From positions 1-64,000 of the forward strand of contig CAXXEH010000001.1 of the NCBI GenBank assembly GCA_963677935.2: a stretch of 64,000 nt of DNA, written 5' to 3'. This DNA is from JAAFHB01 sp963677935 (GTDB taxonomy: Bacteria; Bacteroidota; Bacteroidia; Bacteroidales; Prolixibacteraceae). Numbering within the stretch: position 1 is the first letter of the stretch; the number at the start of each line of letters is the position of its first letter. Below the pieces are notes generated by a model. That model had not been told where the DNA came from. It ran no database searches and saw only the letters and a program-made list of their open reading frames with translations. Shown here piece by piece: positions 16,124 to 25,334 of the stretch. A program made the position numbers and the translations under genes.

Positions 16124-18703
16124 TTAGAACTGTTGTCCCATAATAAAGTGGAATTGACTTCCTCCCGTACCTTTGGTATATCCATCATCAAAGCCATATC
16201 CCCAGTCAAAGCCCATTAAACCAAACATTGGCAGGAAGATGCGCACACCCAAACCTGCAGATCTCTTGATGCTGAAAGGATTAAAGTCGACAAAATCGAA
16301 CCACGAATTACCGGCTTCAAGAAAACTCAACCCATAAATTGTGGCCGATTGACTCAGGGTAATCGGATATCTCAATTCCAGCGTCATCTTTTCATAAATA
16401 TTACCACCATTACTCGGAGTAAGTGAGTTGTTTTCGTACCCCCTCAAGCCAATGATATCACTCCCATACATGCTATAACCCGACATTCCGTCTCCTCCTA
16501 ACCTGAAACTCTCGAAAGGTGACCGAAGGTTCTTATTATAGTATCCCAGGAATCCAGCCTCATATTTAGTACGCAATACAAGTTTCTTATTGATGCTTAG
16601 CGGTGTAAACACGTCGCCTTTAAATACCCATTTATGGAACTCAATAAGGCTATACCTCTCTTCTGCTGTTAAAGTACTACTGCTGTAATCTTTGTTGGAG
16701 AATAACGAATATGGTGGTGTAAACTGCAGCATAAATGAGAAGTTGGAACCCTGTTTGGTATAGAGTGGATTATCTGTAGAGTTACGACCAAACACCGTTT
16801 TAAAGCTAAGATTATTAGAACGTCCATTTTTGAAGAAGAAATACTGCCAGTTTTCGAGTACATACAACTGATAAGACAATTCGTGATAAACGGTAAAGAA
16901 GTCATCGGGCCATTTTAACCGGTAACCCAGTCCAAGTGCACCTCCAATAACACCCATTTTCTGGGTAATTACATAACTATAAGGATTATAATAACTACTT
17001 CCGTAACCACTGCCATAACCACTGCCATAACCGCTTCCGTAGCCACTGCCATATCCTGAATAATTTCCGGTATAGTTATAAGCCTGATCGCCGCTTGTTT
17101 GCTTCGAATAGTAAAGAGAGAAGGTAAATGAATTAGGCTTTTTACCACCTAACCAGGGCTCCGTAAAAGAGAAACTATAAGATTGATAATAACTACCATT
17201 GGTTTGTGCACGCAACGACACTGCCTGACCATCGCCTGTTGGAAGCGGTTTCCACGCTTTTTTATTGGGAATATTACGAACTGAGAAATTCGAAAACTTT
17301 AATCCCACAGTTCCAACAAACATACCGGCGCCCCAGCCACCCGAGAGTTCAATCTGGTCGTTGGCCCGCTCCTCCAGTTCATAATTAATATCCACTGTTC
17401 CATCTTCAGGATGTGGAATCACATCGGGTTTGATCGTTTCAGGATTGAAATGGCCCATCTGCGACAACTCACGTACTGAACGAATAATATTCTCTTTGCT
17501 GAACAGCTGTCCCGGACGGGTATAAAGTTCGCGCCGGGCGACATGTTCATTGGTTTTGGTATTCCCCTTAATTCCAACTGAATTGATCGTGGCCTGAGTT
17601 CCCTCAACCATCCTCATTTCAAAATCAATAGAATCATTTTCAACATTTACCTCGACCGGATTAAGGTTATAGAAAAGATATCCTGTATTGAGATATTCAT
17701 TGGATACTGCATCATCATCTTCGGTTAACCGCTTATCGAGCAATTTCTGGTCAAAAATATCCCCTTTTTTGATCCCAAGAACCCGGTTCAGCTGAAGATC
17801 GGTATAGACGGTATTTCCCACCCAACGGATATTTCTGAAATAATATCGCTTCCCTTCATCGATCCAATATTTCAGGTGAACAGAATTTCGCAGCGTATCT
17901 TTATAGATGGAATCGGATACAATAATAGCATCACGATAACCTTTTTCGTTATACTTTTTAATCAGGTTAACCTTATCTTCTTCGAATTTATCTTCAAGGA
18001 ATTTTTTGGAAGAGAAGAAATTCCTGAGCTTTTTAGCCTTGGTTTTCTTCATTGCTGCTTCCAGTGTTTTTAAACTCAGTGATTTTGCACCAACAAACTC
18101 AATTTTTCTGATCTTGACCTTCTCTTTCTTATTCACATTGATATCGAGTATCACCTGATTCTCTTTGGAGGGATCATCACGCTGAACAATGTCGACATCT
18201 GTATTATAGAAACCTTTTCCCTGAAAGATTCCAAGTATTTGACGTTTGGCAGTGTTAATCAGGTTATCAGTAACCTGACCTCCAACGAGCAACATTACTT
18301 TTTTCTCAATATCATCCTTCTCACTCTTGGAAATTCCCTTGTAGTTCTTCTGTGAAAGGCGTGGGCGTTCCTGAAGGTAAATATCAAGCCAGATTTTACT
18401 GCCAACTATTTTTGTCGCGGAAATCCGGACATCCGAAAATAGTCCCTGATGCCAATACTTTTTGAGGGCAGAGGTGATCGCGTCGCCCGGTATGGCAATT
18501 TCGTCACCAACTGAGAATCCTGACAGATTCTTAAGTACCTCGGTATCCAGAAAACGGATTCCGCTCACCTCAATACCTGCCAGTTTATACTTTTTCGCAC
18601 TATCGTAATGGATTGAAAAATTAGTACTATCGGCAACAACCTGGGAATAAAGGTTTACACTACCCAGTAATACCAGGGAAAAAATTATTAATTTTTTGTA
18701 CAT
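16124..18703 (-). CDS. bamA: Outer-membrane protein assembly factor BamA
   Basis: 859 residues: signal peptide ('IIFSLVLLGSVNLYSQ'), five POTRA-type repeats between about 35 and 430 ('KYKLAGIEVSGIRFLD', 'VKIRKIEFVGAKSLSLKTLE', 'YFRNIRWVGNTVYTDLQL', 'ATINSVGIKGNTKTNEHVAR'), then the Omp85 barrel ending in Phe. BamA inserts barrel proteins into the outer membrane. The barrel contains '...LGLGYRLKWPDDFF' and 'RLGGDGMSGYSMYGSD', the substrate-gate 'G-G' style region. An extracellular-loop-like stretch at residues 551-570 is a Tyr-Gly-Ser-Gly tandem repeat encoded by a 12-bp unit. It begins 3 bp after the uppS stop and is translationally close to it. Confidence 0.96.
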   Translation of the reverse strand: MYKKLIIFSLVLLGSVNLYSQVVADSTNFSIHYDSAKKYKLAGIEVSGIRFLDTEVLKNLSGFSVGDEIAIPGDAITSALKKYWHQGLFSDVRISATKIVGSKIWLDIYLQERPRLSQKNYKGISKSEKDDIEKKVMLLVGGQVTDNLINTAKRQILGIFQGKGFYNTDVDIVQRDDPSKENQVILDINVNKKEKVKIRKIEFVGAKSLSLKTLEAAMKKTKAKKLRNFFSSKKFLEDKFEEDKVNLIKKYNEKGYRDAIIVSDSIYKDTLRNSVHLKYWIDEGKRYYFRNIRWVGNTVYTDLQLNRVLGIKKGDIFDQKLLDKRLTEDDDAVSNEYLNTGYLFYNLNPVEVNVENDSIDFEMRMVEGTQATINSVGIKGNTKTNEHVARRELYTRPGQLFSKENIIRSVRELSQMGHFNPETIKPDVIPHPEDGTVDINYELEERANDQIELSGGWGAGMFVGTVGLKFSNFSVRNIPNKKAWKPLPTGDGQAVSLRAQTNGSYYQSYSFSFTEPWLGGKKPNSFTFSLYYSKQTSGDQAYNYTGNYSGYGSGYGSGYGSGYGSGYGSSYYNPYSYVITQKMGVIGGALGLGYRLKWPDDFFTVYHELSYQLYVLENWQYFFFKNGRSNNLSFKTVFGRNSTDNPLYTKQGSNFSFMLQFTPPYSLFSNKDYSSSTLTAEERYSLIEFHKWVFKGDVFTPLSINKKLVLRTKYEAGFLGYYNKNLRSPFESFRLGGDGMSGYSMYGSDIIGLRGYENNSLTPSNGGNIYEKMTLELRYPITLSQSATIYGLSFLEAGNSWFDFVDFNPFSIKRSAGLGVRIFLPMFGLMGFDWGYGFDDGYTKGTGGSQFHFIMGQQF
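16994..17053 (-). repeat. 12-bp tandem repeat inside bamA (Tyr-Gly-Ser-Gly units)
   Basis: Five consecutive 12-bp units encode YGSG four times and then YGSS (residues 551-570). Units differ from one another only at silent third positions, apart from the final Ser codon. The in-frame unit means copy-number change would lengthen or shorten a loop without a frameshift. Confidence 0.9.
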
Positions 18704-18705
18704 TT

Positions 18706-19446
18706 TTAGCTTCTGATTTGTTCACTTGTTTTTCCAAATCTTCTCTCTCTACGTTGGAAATCGACGATGGCTTCGAATAGATTCTCTTTTCGAAAATCGG
18801 GCCATAGAATGGGGGTAAAATAGAATTCACTATATGCGATCTGCCAAAGCAGAAAATTGCTGATCCGGTATTCTCCACTTGTTCTGATCAATAATTCGGG
18901 ATCGGGTATCCCAACAGTAGAGAGCTGACTTATAACCATAGATTCGTTTATCTGATTTAATGAAATTTCGCCACGTTGTACTTTCCCTGCAATTTGTTTT
19001 GTTGCTTCAAGAATATCCCATCTTCCTGAATAACTTAAAGCAAGTATCAGATTAAGTCCGGTATTTTGGGAAGTATTCTGAACTGCCTCGGCAAGTTTCT
19101 TTTGAACATCAACAGGTAAAGACGTGAGGTTGCCAATGGCAAGCATCTTCACATTCTTGTCGTTCAAATTATCGGTTTCCTGAACAATCGCATTTACTAA
19201 AAGCGACATAAGTGCATTTACCTCCTCTTTGGGCCGGTCCCAGTTTTCAGTCGAAAATGCATACAGCGTAAGGTGTTTTATCCCTAATTCTCCGGCACCC
19301 TCAACTATTGACCGTACAGCATCAACTCCTTGTCTATGCCCAAAAATCCGGTCATTTCCATGCAGCTCAGCCCATCGCCCGTTTCCGTCCATAATTACGG
19401 CCACGTGACGGGGAATACAATTCTTCTTCAGTTCAGCAATGACCAT
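18706..19446 (-). CDS. uppS: Isoprenyl transferase (undecaprenyl diphosphate synthase)
   Basis: 246 residues. UppS adds eight isoprene units to farnesyl diphosphate to give the C55 lipid carrier for peptidoglycan and O-antigen. The catalytic motif is IMDGNGRWAE with Asp20; 'LTLYAFSTENWDRPKEEV' and 'ELLIRTSGEYRISNFLLW' are the conserved substrate-binding segments. Complete by length. It is placed between a DUF6089 gene (3 bp upstream) and bamA (3 bp downstream), a tightly packed envelope operon. Confidence 0.97.
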   Translation of the reverse strand: MVIAELKKNCIPRHVAVIMDGNGRWAELHGNDRIFGHRQGVDAVRSIVEGAGELGIKHLTLYAFSTENWDRPKEEVNALMSLLVNAIVQETDNLNDKNVKMLAIGNLTSLPVDVQKKLAEAVQNTSQNTGLNLILALSYSGRWDILEATKQIAGKVQRGEISLNQINESMVISQLSTVGIPDPELLIRTSGEYRISNFLLWQIAYSEFYFTPILWPDFRKENLFEAIVDFQRRERRFGKTSEQIRS

Positions 19447-19449
19447 TTC

Positions 19450-20313
19450 TTATTTTTTGAGCTTATCATATAATGCACAATTTCCTTTGCTGACCCACAA
19501 CTGATAACATAACGAAACGGCAATAGTGGCGTAATAGTCGTTGTTATTCAACTGCGTTTTGGAATTCTTGTCAGCATATCCAATCTGATTAACCGCAGGA
19601 TTTTGAAACCTTTTCGGATCATCCAGATTATCTATATTATCGGAGAAAGTTTTTCGAACAATCACCTCAACTATTCCTCCAAGCCTTTTCGTAATATTAA
19701 ATTTCACACCTGCCCCTACCGGTATGGTAAGTGTAAGCACTTCAAATCCATTGGTCTTCTTACCATTGGCATCATATAAAGGCGGATAAAGCGCCGGAGC
19801 TACCGGATTAATGGTTCCCAACGTTGTTGGTACAGGATCAAGAATAAAAGATCCTACACGCGATGCCCTTGAATAAAATCCCCCCAAACCAATCGCCAAA
19901 AACGGTGTAAAGGTCTCTTTCTTCATCCTGCCCAATTTATAATTTCGAAAATTAAATTCAAATAAGCCTTCCACACTTTGAAACGAACGATTAAAACTAT
20001 AGACATAGCCAGGGTCAATAGGAAACTCTGTATTTGCATTACGTGTACCGGACTGACCGATATATGCACCACTAAAAGTACCCTCGGCTTTCAGATTCCC
20101 CGTAAACAGTTGCCCCCTTACCGCCAAACGCTTGTTGAAATTCCACCGGCCCAATACTCCGACCAACGGTGTAACAGATTTTGAATAATTGACTCCCTCA
20201 ATATCTCCCCAATAAGTTGCTGCCGCAACCTGGACACCAAGATCGGCAGTATGTTGCGCCATGGCACAACCACCTGATATAATGAGCATTATGACAATAA
20301 TCAATTTCCTCAT
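19450..20313 (-). CDS. DUF6089 outer-membrane beta-barrel-like protein
   Basis: 287 residues from the ATG at 20313; the in-frame TTG three codons upstream is less likely. Signal peptide 'MRKLIIVIMLIISGGCAMA' then short alternating strands with many aromatic residues ('DLGVQVAAATYWGDIEGVNY', 'LFEFNFRNYKLGRMKKETF', 'PFLAIGLGGFYSRASRV') ending 'YATIAVSLCYQLW'. This matches the DUF6089 proteins that precede uppS-bamA in many Bacteroidota and look like eight-stranded porin-like barrels. No function is established. Confidence 0.85.
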   Translation of the reverse strand: MRKLIIVIMLIISGGCAMAQHTADLGVQVAAATYWGDIEGVNYSKSVTPLVGVLGRWNFNKRLAVRGQLFTGNLKAEGTFSGAYIGQSGTRNANTEFPIDPGYVYSFNRSFQSVEGLFEFNFRNYKLGRMKKETFTPFLAIGLGGFYSRASRVGSFILDPVPTTLGTINPVAPALYPPLYDANGKKTNGFEVLTLTIPVGAGVKFNITKRLGGIVEVIVRKTFSDNIDNLDDPKRFQNPAVNQIGYADKNSKTQLNNNDYYATIAVSLCYQLWVSKGNCALYDKLKK

Positions 20314-20354
20314 TTCCAACAAAATTCAGTGTACTTATTCAAAATTGAAATGTC

Positions 20355-20387
20355 CAAATTTATCTTGTTTTTACTAAAGGTTACAAA
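20355..20387 (-). promoter_or_regulatory. Bacteroidota-type promoter of the DUF6089-uppS-bamA operon
   Basis: On the minus strand TTTTG (20388-20384), 21-nt spacer, TAAATTTG (20362-20355). The -7 box ends 42 nt before the ATG at 20313 and would lead the tightly packed operon DUF6089-uppS-bamA. Confidence 0.55.
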
Positions 20388-20474
20388 AGTAATAGATTAA
20401 CCCTAATTTCCCTTTTTTCAAACAAAATTTAACGGATAAAAATGAGATATTCTCCCAAAAGAGGATAATTCCAT

Positions 20475-21353
20475 TTAATTCCGCTTATCAATTCCCCACA
20501 TCAGTTTATTTCTGAGGGTACTATAAAAGGACAAGTTATCAAACTGCAAAACATTGATTGAGAATTCAGCTTTACGTAAACGCATCTCGAGTTCAGCGCC
20601 AAATGCAGCTGATCGTGAATCAAGCGATGCCATAAATCGTCCGCCACGACCCTCGATTCTTAATTTAATTTCTTCACTATCAGGAGTAACGACAGGCCTG
20701 ACTGCCAAATTGTGCGGAGCGATTGGCGCTATAATGAAATTCGCTGCAGTTGGAGTAATAATTGGTCCGCCGACACTCAGCGAATAGGCGGTTGATCCGG
20801 TAGGAGTCGAAACAATCAATCCATCGGCCCAATAGGAATTCAGGAAATCACCGCCAACTTCAACATGAACTGTAATCATCTGCGAAGTATCTTGCTTATG
20901 AACAGTAAATTCATTCAGTGCATAAGGAAAGTCTGAGAATAATCCCAAATCGTTTTCGAGCCTGATCAAAGAACGTGGTTGCAGATCATATTTTGCAGCA
21001 AAAAAATGGTCCATTGCCGTTTCAAGTTCCTGTTGAGACACATCAGCTAAAAATCCAAGCCGCCCGCTGTTGATTCCAACCATCGGTATACCCGAGTCTC
21101 TGACCAGGGAAATAGCTTCAAGAAAAGCTCCATCCCCCCCGATACTGAAAAAAAAATCGACATTCTGCAACTCCTGATGATTCGAAAAATCGGTAATTCC
21201 CTCGGGAGCAAACGCAATTTCACTATGCAGATAATCCAAAAAAGGGCGATAAACGGTCACTTCTACTCCGTTTAGATGCAATATACTGAACAAACGTTTC
21301 AAACTGTCGTAAAAAACAGGAGTAATATTTCGTCCAAAAACCGCAATTCTCAT
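20475..21353 (-). CDS. nadK: NAD kinase
   Basis: 292 residues. NadK makes NADP from NAD and ATP. The family motif GGDGAFLEA has its Asp at residue 74; 'MVGINSGRLGFLADV' and 'STPTGSTAYSLSVGGPII' are the other two conserved blocks. The length is typical. Directly upstream (15 bp) is a CBS-domain gene, a pairing common in Bacteroidota. Confidence 0.97.
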   Translation of the reverse strand: MRIAVFGRNITPVFYDSLKRLFSILHLNGVEVTVYRPFLDYLHSEIAFAPEGITDFSNHQELQNVDFFFSIGGDGAFLEAISLVRDSGIPMVGINSGRLGFLADVSQQELETAMDHFFAAKYDLQPRSLIRLENDLGLFSDFPYALNEFTVHKQDTSQMITVHVEVGGDFLNSYWADGLIVSTPTGSTAYSLSVGGPIITPTAANFIIAPIAPHNLAVRPVVTPDSEEIKLRIEGRGGRFMASLDSRSAAFGAELEMRLRKAEFSINVLQFDNLSFYSTLRNKLMWGIDKRN

Positions 21354-21368
21354 TTATTTAATTGAAAT

Positions 21369-22040
21369 TTAAACATTTATATATCTCATAAATTGATCAT
21401 ACCGGTCATCCATCAGACTTTTAATCTGCGATTGATCCATGTAGGTGGCTTTAATGAGATAATCATAGCGTGCAAAAGTCTGAATTATTCCCGAAAGATC
21501 AACTACATTTACTTTGATTGTGACATCAAGTTCTTTGGAGGAGGGAGAAGGCTTATGAATATATAGACTCAGAATCCGTGCATCATTACCTTCAATAATT
21601 TGTGCTATCTGTGAAAGGGAATAATTGATCTCAGTAAGTTCGAGCACGATAATTCCACCAGGCTCATTTGACGAAAACAATTCGGTTAATTTGAATGCGA
21701 GATCTGTACGAGTAATCGATCCCACGTACGAATGATCAGTTGCAAGAACGGGGACAAGAGAGACCCCGCAACCCAATGCCACCCCCGCAATTTCAAAAAT
21801 ATGCTGATTAATATGAACATGGGGCTGCAAAAGGATTGGACTAATGTAATGTCTGATCTTCTCATCGAAGTTTTCAGCGTCGTAAATATCTTTATCAGAT
21901 ACGACTCCAAAATACTCTTTTCCAACAACAACAGGGAGGTGCGAAACACGAAATATTTCCATAAGTGTAAGCACTTTAGACCCAATCTCGTCTAAAGTGA
22001 CAGATGGGATGGATTCGGAAATCAAATTTTCGGCTATCAC
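21369..22040 (-). CDS. CBS-domain protein
   Basis: 223 residues. Two CBS motifs are visible in the first ~125 residues ('VLTLMEIFRVSHLPVVVGKE' and 'CGVSLVPVLATDHSYVGSIT'), followed by an ACT-like part ('IIVLELTEINYSLSQIAQII'). Such modules bind adenine nucleotides and regulate a partner. It is transcribed with nadK (15 bp apart), so a sensing role in nucleotide or NAD balance is a reasonable inference but not shown. It is divergent from pdxJ. Confidence 0.88.
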   Translation of the reverse strand: MIAENLISESIPSVTLDEIGSKVLTLMEIFRVSHLPVVVGKEYFGVVSDKDIYDAENFDEKIRHYISPILLQPHVHINQHIFEIAGVALGCGVSLVPVLATDHSYVGSITRTDLAFKLTELFSSNEPGGIIVLELTEINYSLSQIAQIIEGNDARILSLYIHKPSPSSKELDVTIKVNVVDLSGIIQTFARYDYLIKATYMDQSQIKSLMDDRYDQFMRYINV

Positions 22041-22113
22041 AATTATTGCATTATTTTGTTATAAAAATCGAATCAAAGTTGTAAATTGCACTCCAAATTA
22101 TTGCATCAAAACC

Positions 22114-22827
22114 ATGACACGTTTAAGCGTAAATATAAATAAAATAGCGACACTGCGAAATACCAGGCAAGGAAATATCCCAAATGTTAAACTTGCAGCC
22201 ATTAATTGTGAAGAATTCGGAGCTGAAGGGATTACTGTACATCCCCGTCCGGACGAACGACACATCCGTTATTCGGATGTGAGAGACTTAAAATCAATCA
22301 TAACCACTGAATTTAATATCGAAGGTTACCCCTCGCGCTCTTTTCTCGACCTGGCAATTGAGGTGAAACCCAATCAGGTAACATTGGTTCCAGATGCTCA
22401 CGATGCCATCACCTCAAATGCCGGATGGGATACCATAACCCACAAAGATTATCTGATCAAAGTGGTCTCTGAATTAAAGAATGCCGGAATCCGCGTTTCA
22501 TTATTCGTTGGAGCCGATCAAAAAATGGTCGAAGGGGCAGCAATTATTGGCGCCGACCGGATCGAGCTTTATACTGAACCTTATGCAACAGCCTACCCAT
22601 ACAACCCCGAACAGGCAATTATGCCATTCATCGAGGCGGCTAAAGTTGCAGCCGATCTTGGTCTTGGAGTAAATGCCGGGCATGACCTCAACCTTCAGAA
22701 CCTGAAATATTTCAAACAGTCGATCCCCAATCTATTGGAGGTATCGATTGGGCACGCCTTAATTTCGGATGCGCTTTACCTCGGACTCGAGTTGACGATT
22801 CTTAAATATAAAGAGTGCCTGAGGTAG
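22114..22827 (+). CDS. pdxJ: Pyridoxine 5'-phosphate synthase
   Basis: 237 residues from the ATG at 22114; the frame is open further upstream but overlaps the divergent CBS gene and lacks family similarity. PdxJ condenses 1-deoxyxylulose 5-phosphate with 3-amino-2-oxopropyl phosphate to pyridoxine 5'-phosphate. Motif HPRPDERH is at residues 43-50, followed by 'VTLVPDAHDAITSNAGWD' and the C-terminal 'GLGVNAGHDLNLQNL' and 'EVSIGHALISDAL' phosphate-binding loops. The fold and length are complete. Confidence 0.96.
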   Translation: MTRLSVNINKIATLRNTRQGNIPNVKLAAINCEEFGAEGITVHPRPDERHIRYSDVRDLKSIITTEFNIEGYPSRSFLDLAIEVKPNQVTLVPDAHDAITSNAGWDTITHKDYLIKVVSELKNAGIRVSLFVGADQKMVEGAAIIGADRIELYTEPYATAYPYNPEQAIMPFIEAAKVAADLGLGVNAGHDLNLQNLKYFKQSIPNLLEVSIGHALISDALYLGLELTILKYKECLR

Positions 22828-22831
22828 ACGG

Positions 22832-22876
22832 GGAGGAAAGAATGAAAGAATTAAGGAATGAAGGAATGAAAGAATG
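22832..22876 (+). repeat. Purine-rich GAAAGAATG-type repeat
   Basis: About 45 bp made of variations on GAATGAAAGAATTAAGG. The last unit supplies the ATG of the next gene at 22874. Related sequence occurs at 39872-39895 and 58547-58580. Confidence 0.6.
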
Positions 22877-23683
22877 CCTGTAACTTTACATTTCAGAAAA
22901 TCGGGGCACGGAGCGCCATTTGTGATACTTCACGGACTTTATGGCGCATCAGATAACTGGATTTCGATCTCCCGGAAACTGGAAGGGCGATTTACCGTTT
23001 ATATTCCCGATCTGCGGAATCATGGTCATTCGCCACACTCAACGACTCATACTTATCAGGATATGGTGGATGATCTTTTTAAGTTCTTTACCGATCATCG
23101 TATCACACAGGCAATTGTTCTTGGTCATAGCATGGGTGGTAAACTCGCGATGATGTTTGCAGCCGAATATCCCGAACTGGTAACCAACCTGATTATTGCT
23201 GATATTGCCCCGAAAAATTACAACTCTGTGGATAAGCCGTTTAAGACAGTTTTACAACATGAAATTATCCTTGGCTTAATGGAGGAGCTTAATCTTGTGG
23301 CCGTTTCATCAAGAAAGGAGATTGATCATTTCCTCGCCGAAAAACTGAAAGACAGTTCACTCAGACAATTTCTTATAAAAAATATCCATCGAAATAGGGA
23401 GGAGTATTTCGAATGGAAAATCAATGTTCCGGTTCTCAAGAATGCGCTCCTTGCGATTACCAATGACGTTTCAAGTGAGTGGTTTGCCGATCGCCAACCC
23501 ATTCTGAATTATCCGGTCACCTTTATCCGTGGACTGAATTCGGATTATATTTCGGATGACGATTTGCCGGTCATTAAAACGATTTATCCTGAAGCCAGGG
23601 TGATTAGTATTCCTGATGCCAGTCACTGGTTACATGCTGAACAACCCGAAAAATTTGTTGAAGCGGTATTATCTTCCATATAA
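22874..23683 (+). CDS. Alpha/beta-fold hydrolase (YbfF-like)
   Basis: 269 residues of the alpha/beta-hydrolase fold. Oxyanion segment 'VILHGLYGASDNW', nucleophile elbow GHSMGG with Ser86, and the catalytic His251 in 'DASHWLHAEQPE'; the acid is probably in 'RGLNSDYISDDD'. No signal peptide, so cytoplasmic. The closest common annotation is YbfF/esterase, but the physiological substrate is unknown. It lies 46 bp downstream of pdxJ, its ATG lying in a purine-rich repeat. Its 3' end overlaps malQ convergently by 15 bp. Confidence 0.88.
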   Translation: MPVTLHFRKSGHGAPFVILHGLYGASDNWISISRKLEGRFTVYIPDLRNHGHSPHSTTHTYQDMVDDLFKFFTDHRITQAIVLGHSMGGKLAMMFAAEYPELVTNLIIADIAPKNYNSVDKPFKTVLQHEIILGLMEELNLVAVSSRKEIDHFLAEKLKDSSLRQFLIKNIHRNREEYFEWKINVPVLKNALLAITNDVSSEWFADRQPILNYPVTFIRGLNSDYISDDDLPVIKTIYPEARVISIPDASHWLHAEQPEKFVEAVLSSI

Positions 23684-25147
23684 TGCGGTCAGCTCTTTTA
23701 ATTTTTGACCACTCTCCCTCAAATCATTCAAATCGGCTACCCTCCATTTCCAATTGCTTTCAATTGTTCCGGGTGTATTCATCCTTGCCGAAGAATCGAG
23801 ACCAAGAACATCCTGTAAGGGGATTATGGCCAATTCCGCCACTGAACCAAGAGTTGCCCTGATCATTTTCCAGTGATCAATGGAAGAACTGCCAAAATAC
23901 CTCCGCAGGTGGTCCCGCTCCTCCCCTTTCACCTTTTTAATCCATCCGGCCGTTGTATCATTATCATGTGTGCCCGTATATGCAGCAAAATCAGACTGAT
24001 AATTATGCGGAAGATGTTCATTCCCTGCGTCCGAGGCAAAAGCAAATTGTAAGACCTTCATTCCTGGCAAGTGGTATTTTTTGCGCAGGTGATGGACTTC
24101 TTCTGTTATTGTGCCCAAATCTTCGGCGATGATGGGCAAGTTTCCGATCTGACTTTGCAGAAGACCAAGTAGCGCATCACCTTTTGCTTTCATCCATTCA
24201 CCCTTAATTGCGGTTTTCTCACCATAAGGAATTGCCCAGAAAGTTTCCAAACCTCTGAAATGATCAATCCTTACCAGATCAAAAAGATTCAGATTAAAAT
24301 GCAACCGCGCGATCCACCAGTCATAATTCCGGTGTTTTAACTTTTCCCAGTCGAATAAAGGATTGCCCCAAAGCTGACCCGTTTCACTGAAATAATCGGG
24401 AGGTACACCTCCCACCAAAACCGGCTTTCGTGACTTATCCAGTAAAAACAGATCCTGATTTGCCCATACATCGGCGCTATCGTAGGAAACATAGAGTGGG
24501 ATATCTCCGAATATTTTAATTTCCAGACTATTGGCATATCGTTTTAAAGCAAACCACTGCTTAAAAAACTCGAATTGAAGAAATCGCTGATATTCAACAT
24601 CTTCACGGTAGGTGCGATAATAAAGATGAAGTGATTCCCGCTTATGTTTAAGAAGCCCATCTTCCCAATAGCTCCAGTCTTTTCCCTTCAGATTTTTACG
24701 GCAGGCATAAAAGAGCGACCATGCTTCGAGCCACCAGCTATTCTCTTCCCAGAACCGAAGGTAATCATCCCATCCAAATCCGCCAATCTCGCGAAAACGG
24801 AGAAAGGCTTTGTGAAGATGTGGTTCGCGAAATTTCCGAATACCATGATAATCGACACTTTCAAGTGGGAATGCTTTTGCAGGAACCATAACATCCCCTT
24901 TCAATAACCCGCTCTTAACCAGCTCGTCGAGATCGATCAGATCACTATTTCCGGCGAATGCCGAATAACATTGATAGGGTGAATGGCTGAAATCCGTAGG
25001 ACCCAATGGAAGAATCTGCCAGATTTTCTGACCCGATTCAGCCAGCCAGTCGACAAATTTGCGTGCTTCTTCACCAAGCGAGCCAATCCCATATTTCCCG
25101 GGTAAAGAGGTGGGGTGTAAAAGTATTCCTGAAGTACGGTTATTCAT
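23669..25147 (-). CDS. malQ: 4-alpha-glucanotransferase
   Basis: 492 residues of the GH77 family. It begins 'RTSGILLHPTSLPGKYGIGS' and has the conserved 'WQILPLGPTDFSHSPYQ', 'RIDHFRGLETFWAIPYG' (nucleophile Asp), 'PIIAEDLGTI' (acid/base Glu) and 'YTGTHDNDTTAGWIKK' segments. MalQ transfers alpha-1,4-glucan chains, usually in maltodextrin or glycogen turnover. No signal peptide. No other glycogen genes are next to it; the nearest downstream gene overlaps tail to tail by 15 bp. Size and motifs are complete. Confidence 0.96.
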   Translation of the reverse strand: MNNRTSGILLHPTSLPGKYGIGSLGEEARKFVDWLAESGQKIWQILPLGPTDFSHSPYQCYSAFAGNSDLIDLDELVKSGLLKGDVMVPAKAFPLESVDYHGIRKFREPHLHKAFLRFREIGGFGWDDYLRFWEENSWWLEAWSLFYACRKNLKGKDWSYWEDGLLKHKRESLHLYYRTYREDVEYQRFLQFEFFKQWFALKRYANSLEIKIFGDIPLYVSYDSADVWANQDLFLLDKSRKPVLVGGVPPDYFSETGQLWGNPLFDWEKLKHRNYDWWIARLHFNLNLFDLVRIDHFRGLETFWAIPYGEKTAIKGEWMKAKGDALLGLLQSQIGNLPIIAEDLGTITEEVHHLRKKYHLPGMKVLQFAFASDAGNEHLPHNYQSDFAAYTGTHDNDTTAGWIKKVKGEERDHLRRYFGSSSIDHWKMIRATLGSVAELAIIPLQDVLGLDSSARMNTPGTIESNWKWRVADLNDLRESGQKLKELTALYGR

Positions 25148-25334
25148 ATTTTTAATGAATCATTTGAAATAATAAAAAAGGGAACCACATTAGACACAAT
25201 AGGACACATTAGTTTAAATTGAACAGTTGATGGTACAGTTCAATCTCAGTTAACACCTAAAAGCCAACCTATTGTGTCCTATTGTGCCTATTGTGGTTAA
25301 TTTCACTTAACTGAAGAAATAAACCTATTCTTAT
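25148..25334. repeat. Imperfect inverted repeat with nested hairpin
   Basis: A 29-bp left arm (25183-25211) and right arm (25270-25298) are imperfect inverted copies differing at three to four positions. Each arm is internally built from ACACAATAGG-like units. Between them ATTGAAC (25218-25224) and GTTCAAT (25238-25244) form a second, perfect stem. The element fills most of the gap between malQ and the S9 peptidase; the look is that of a miniature mobile or REP-like element rather than a terminator. Confidence 0.7.
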
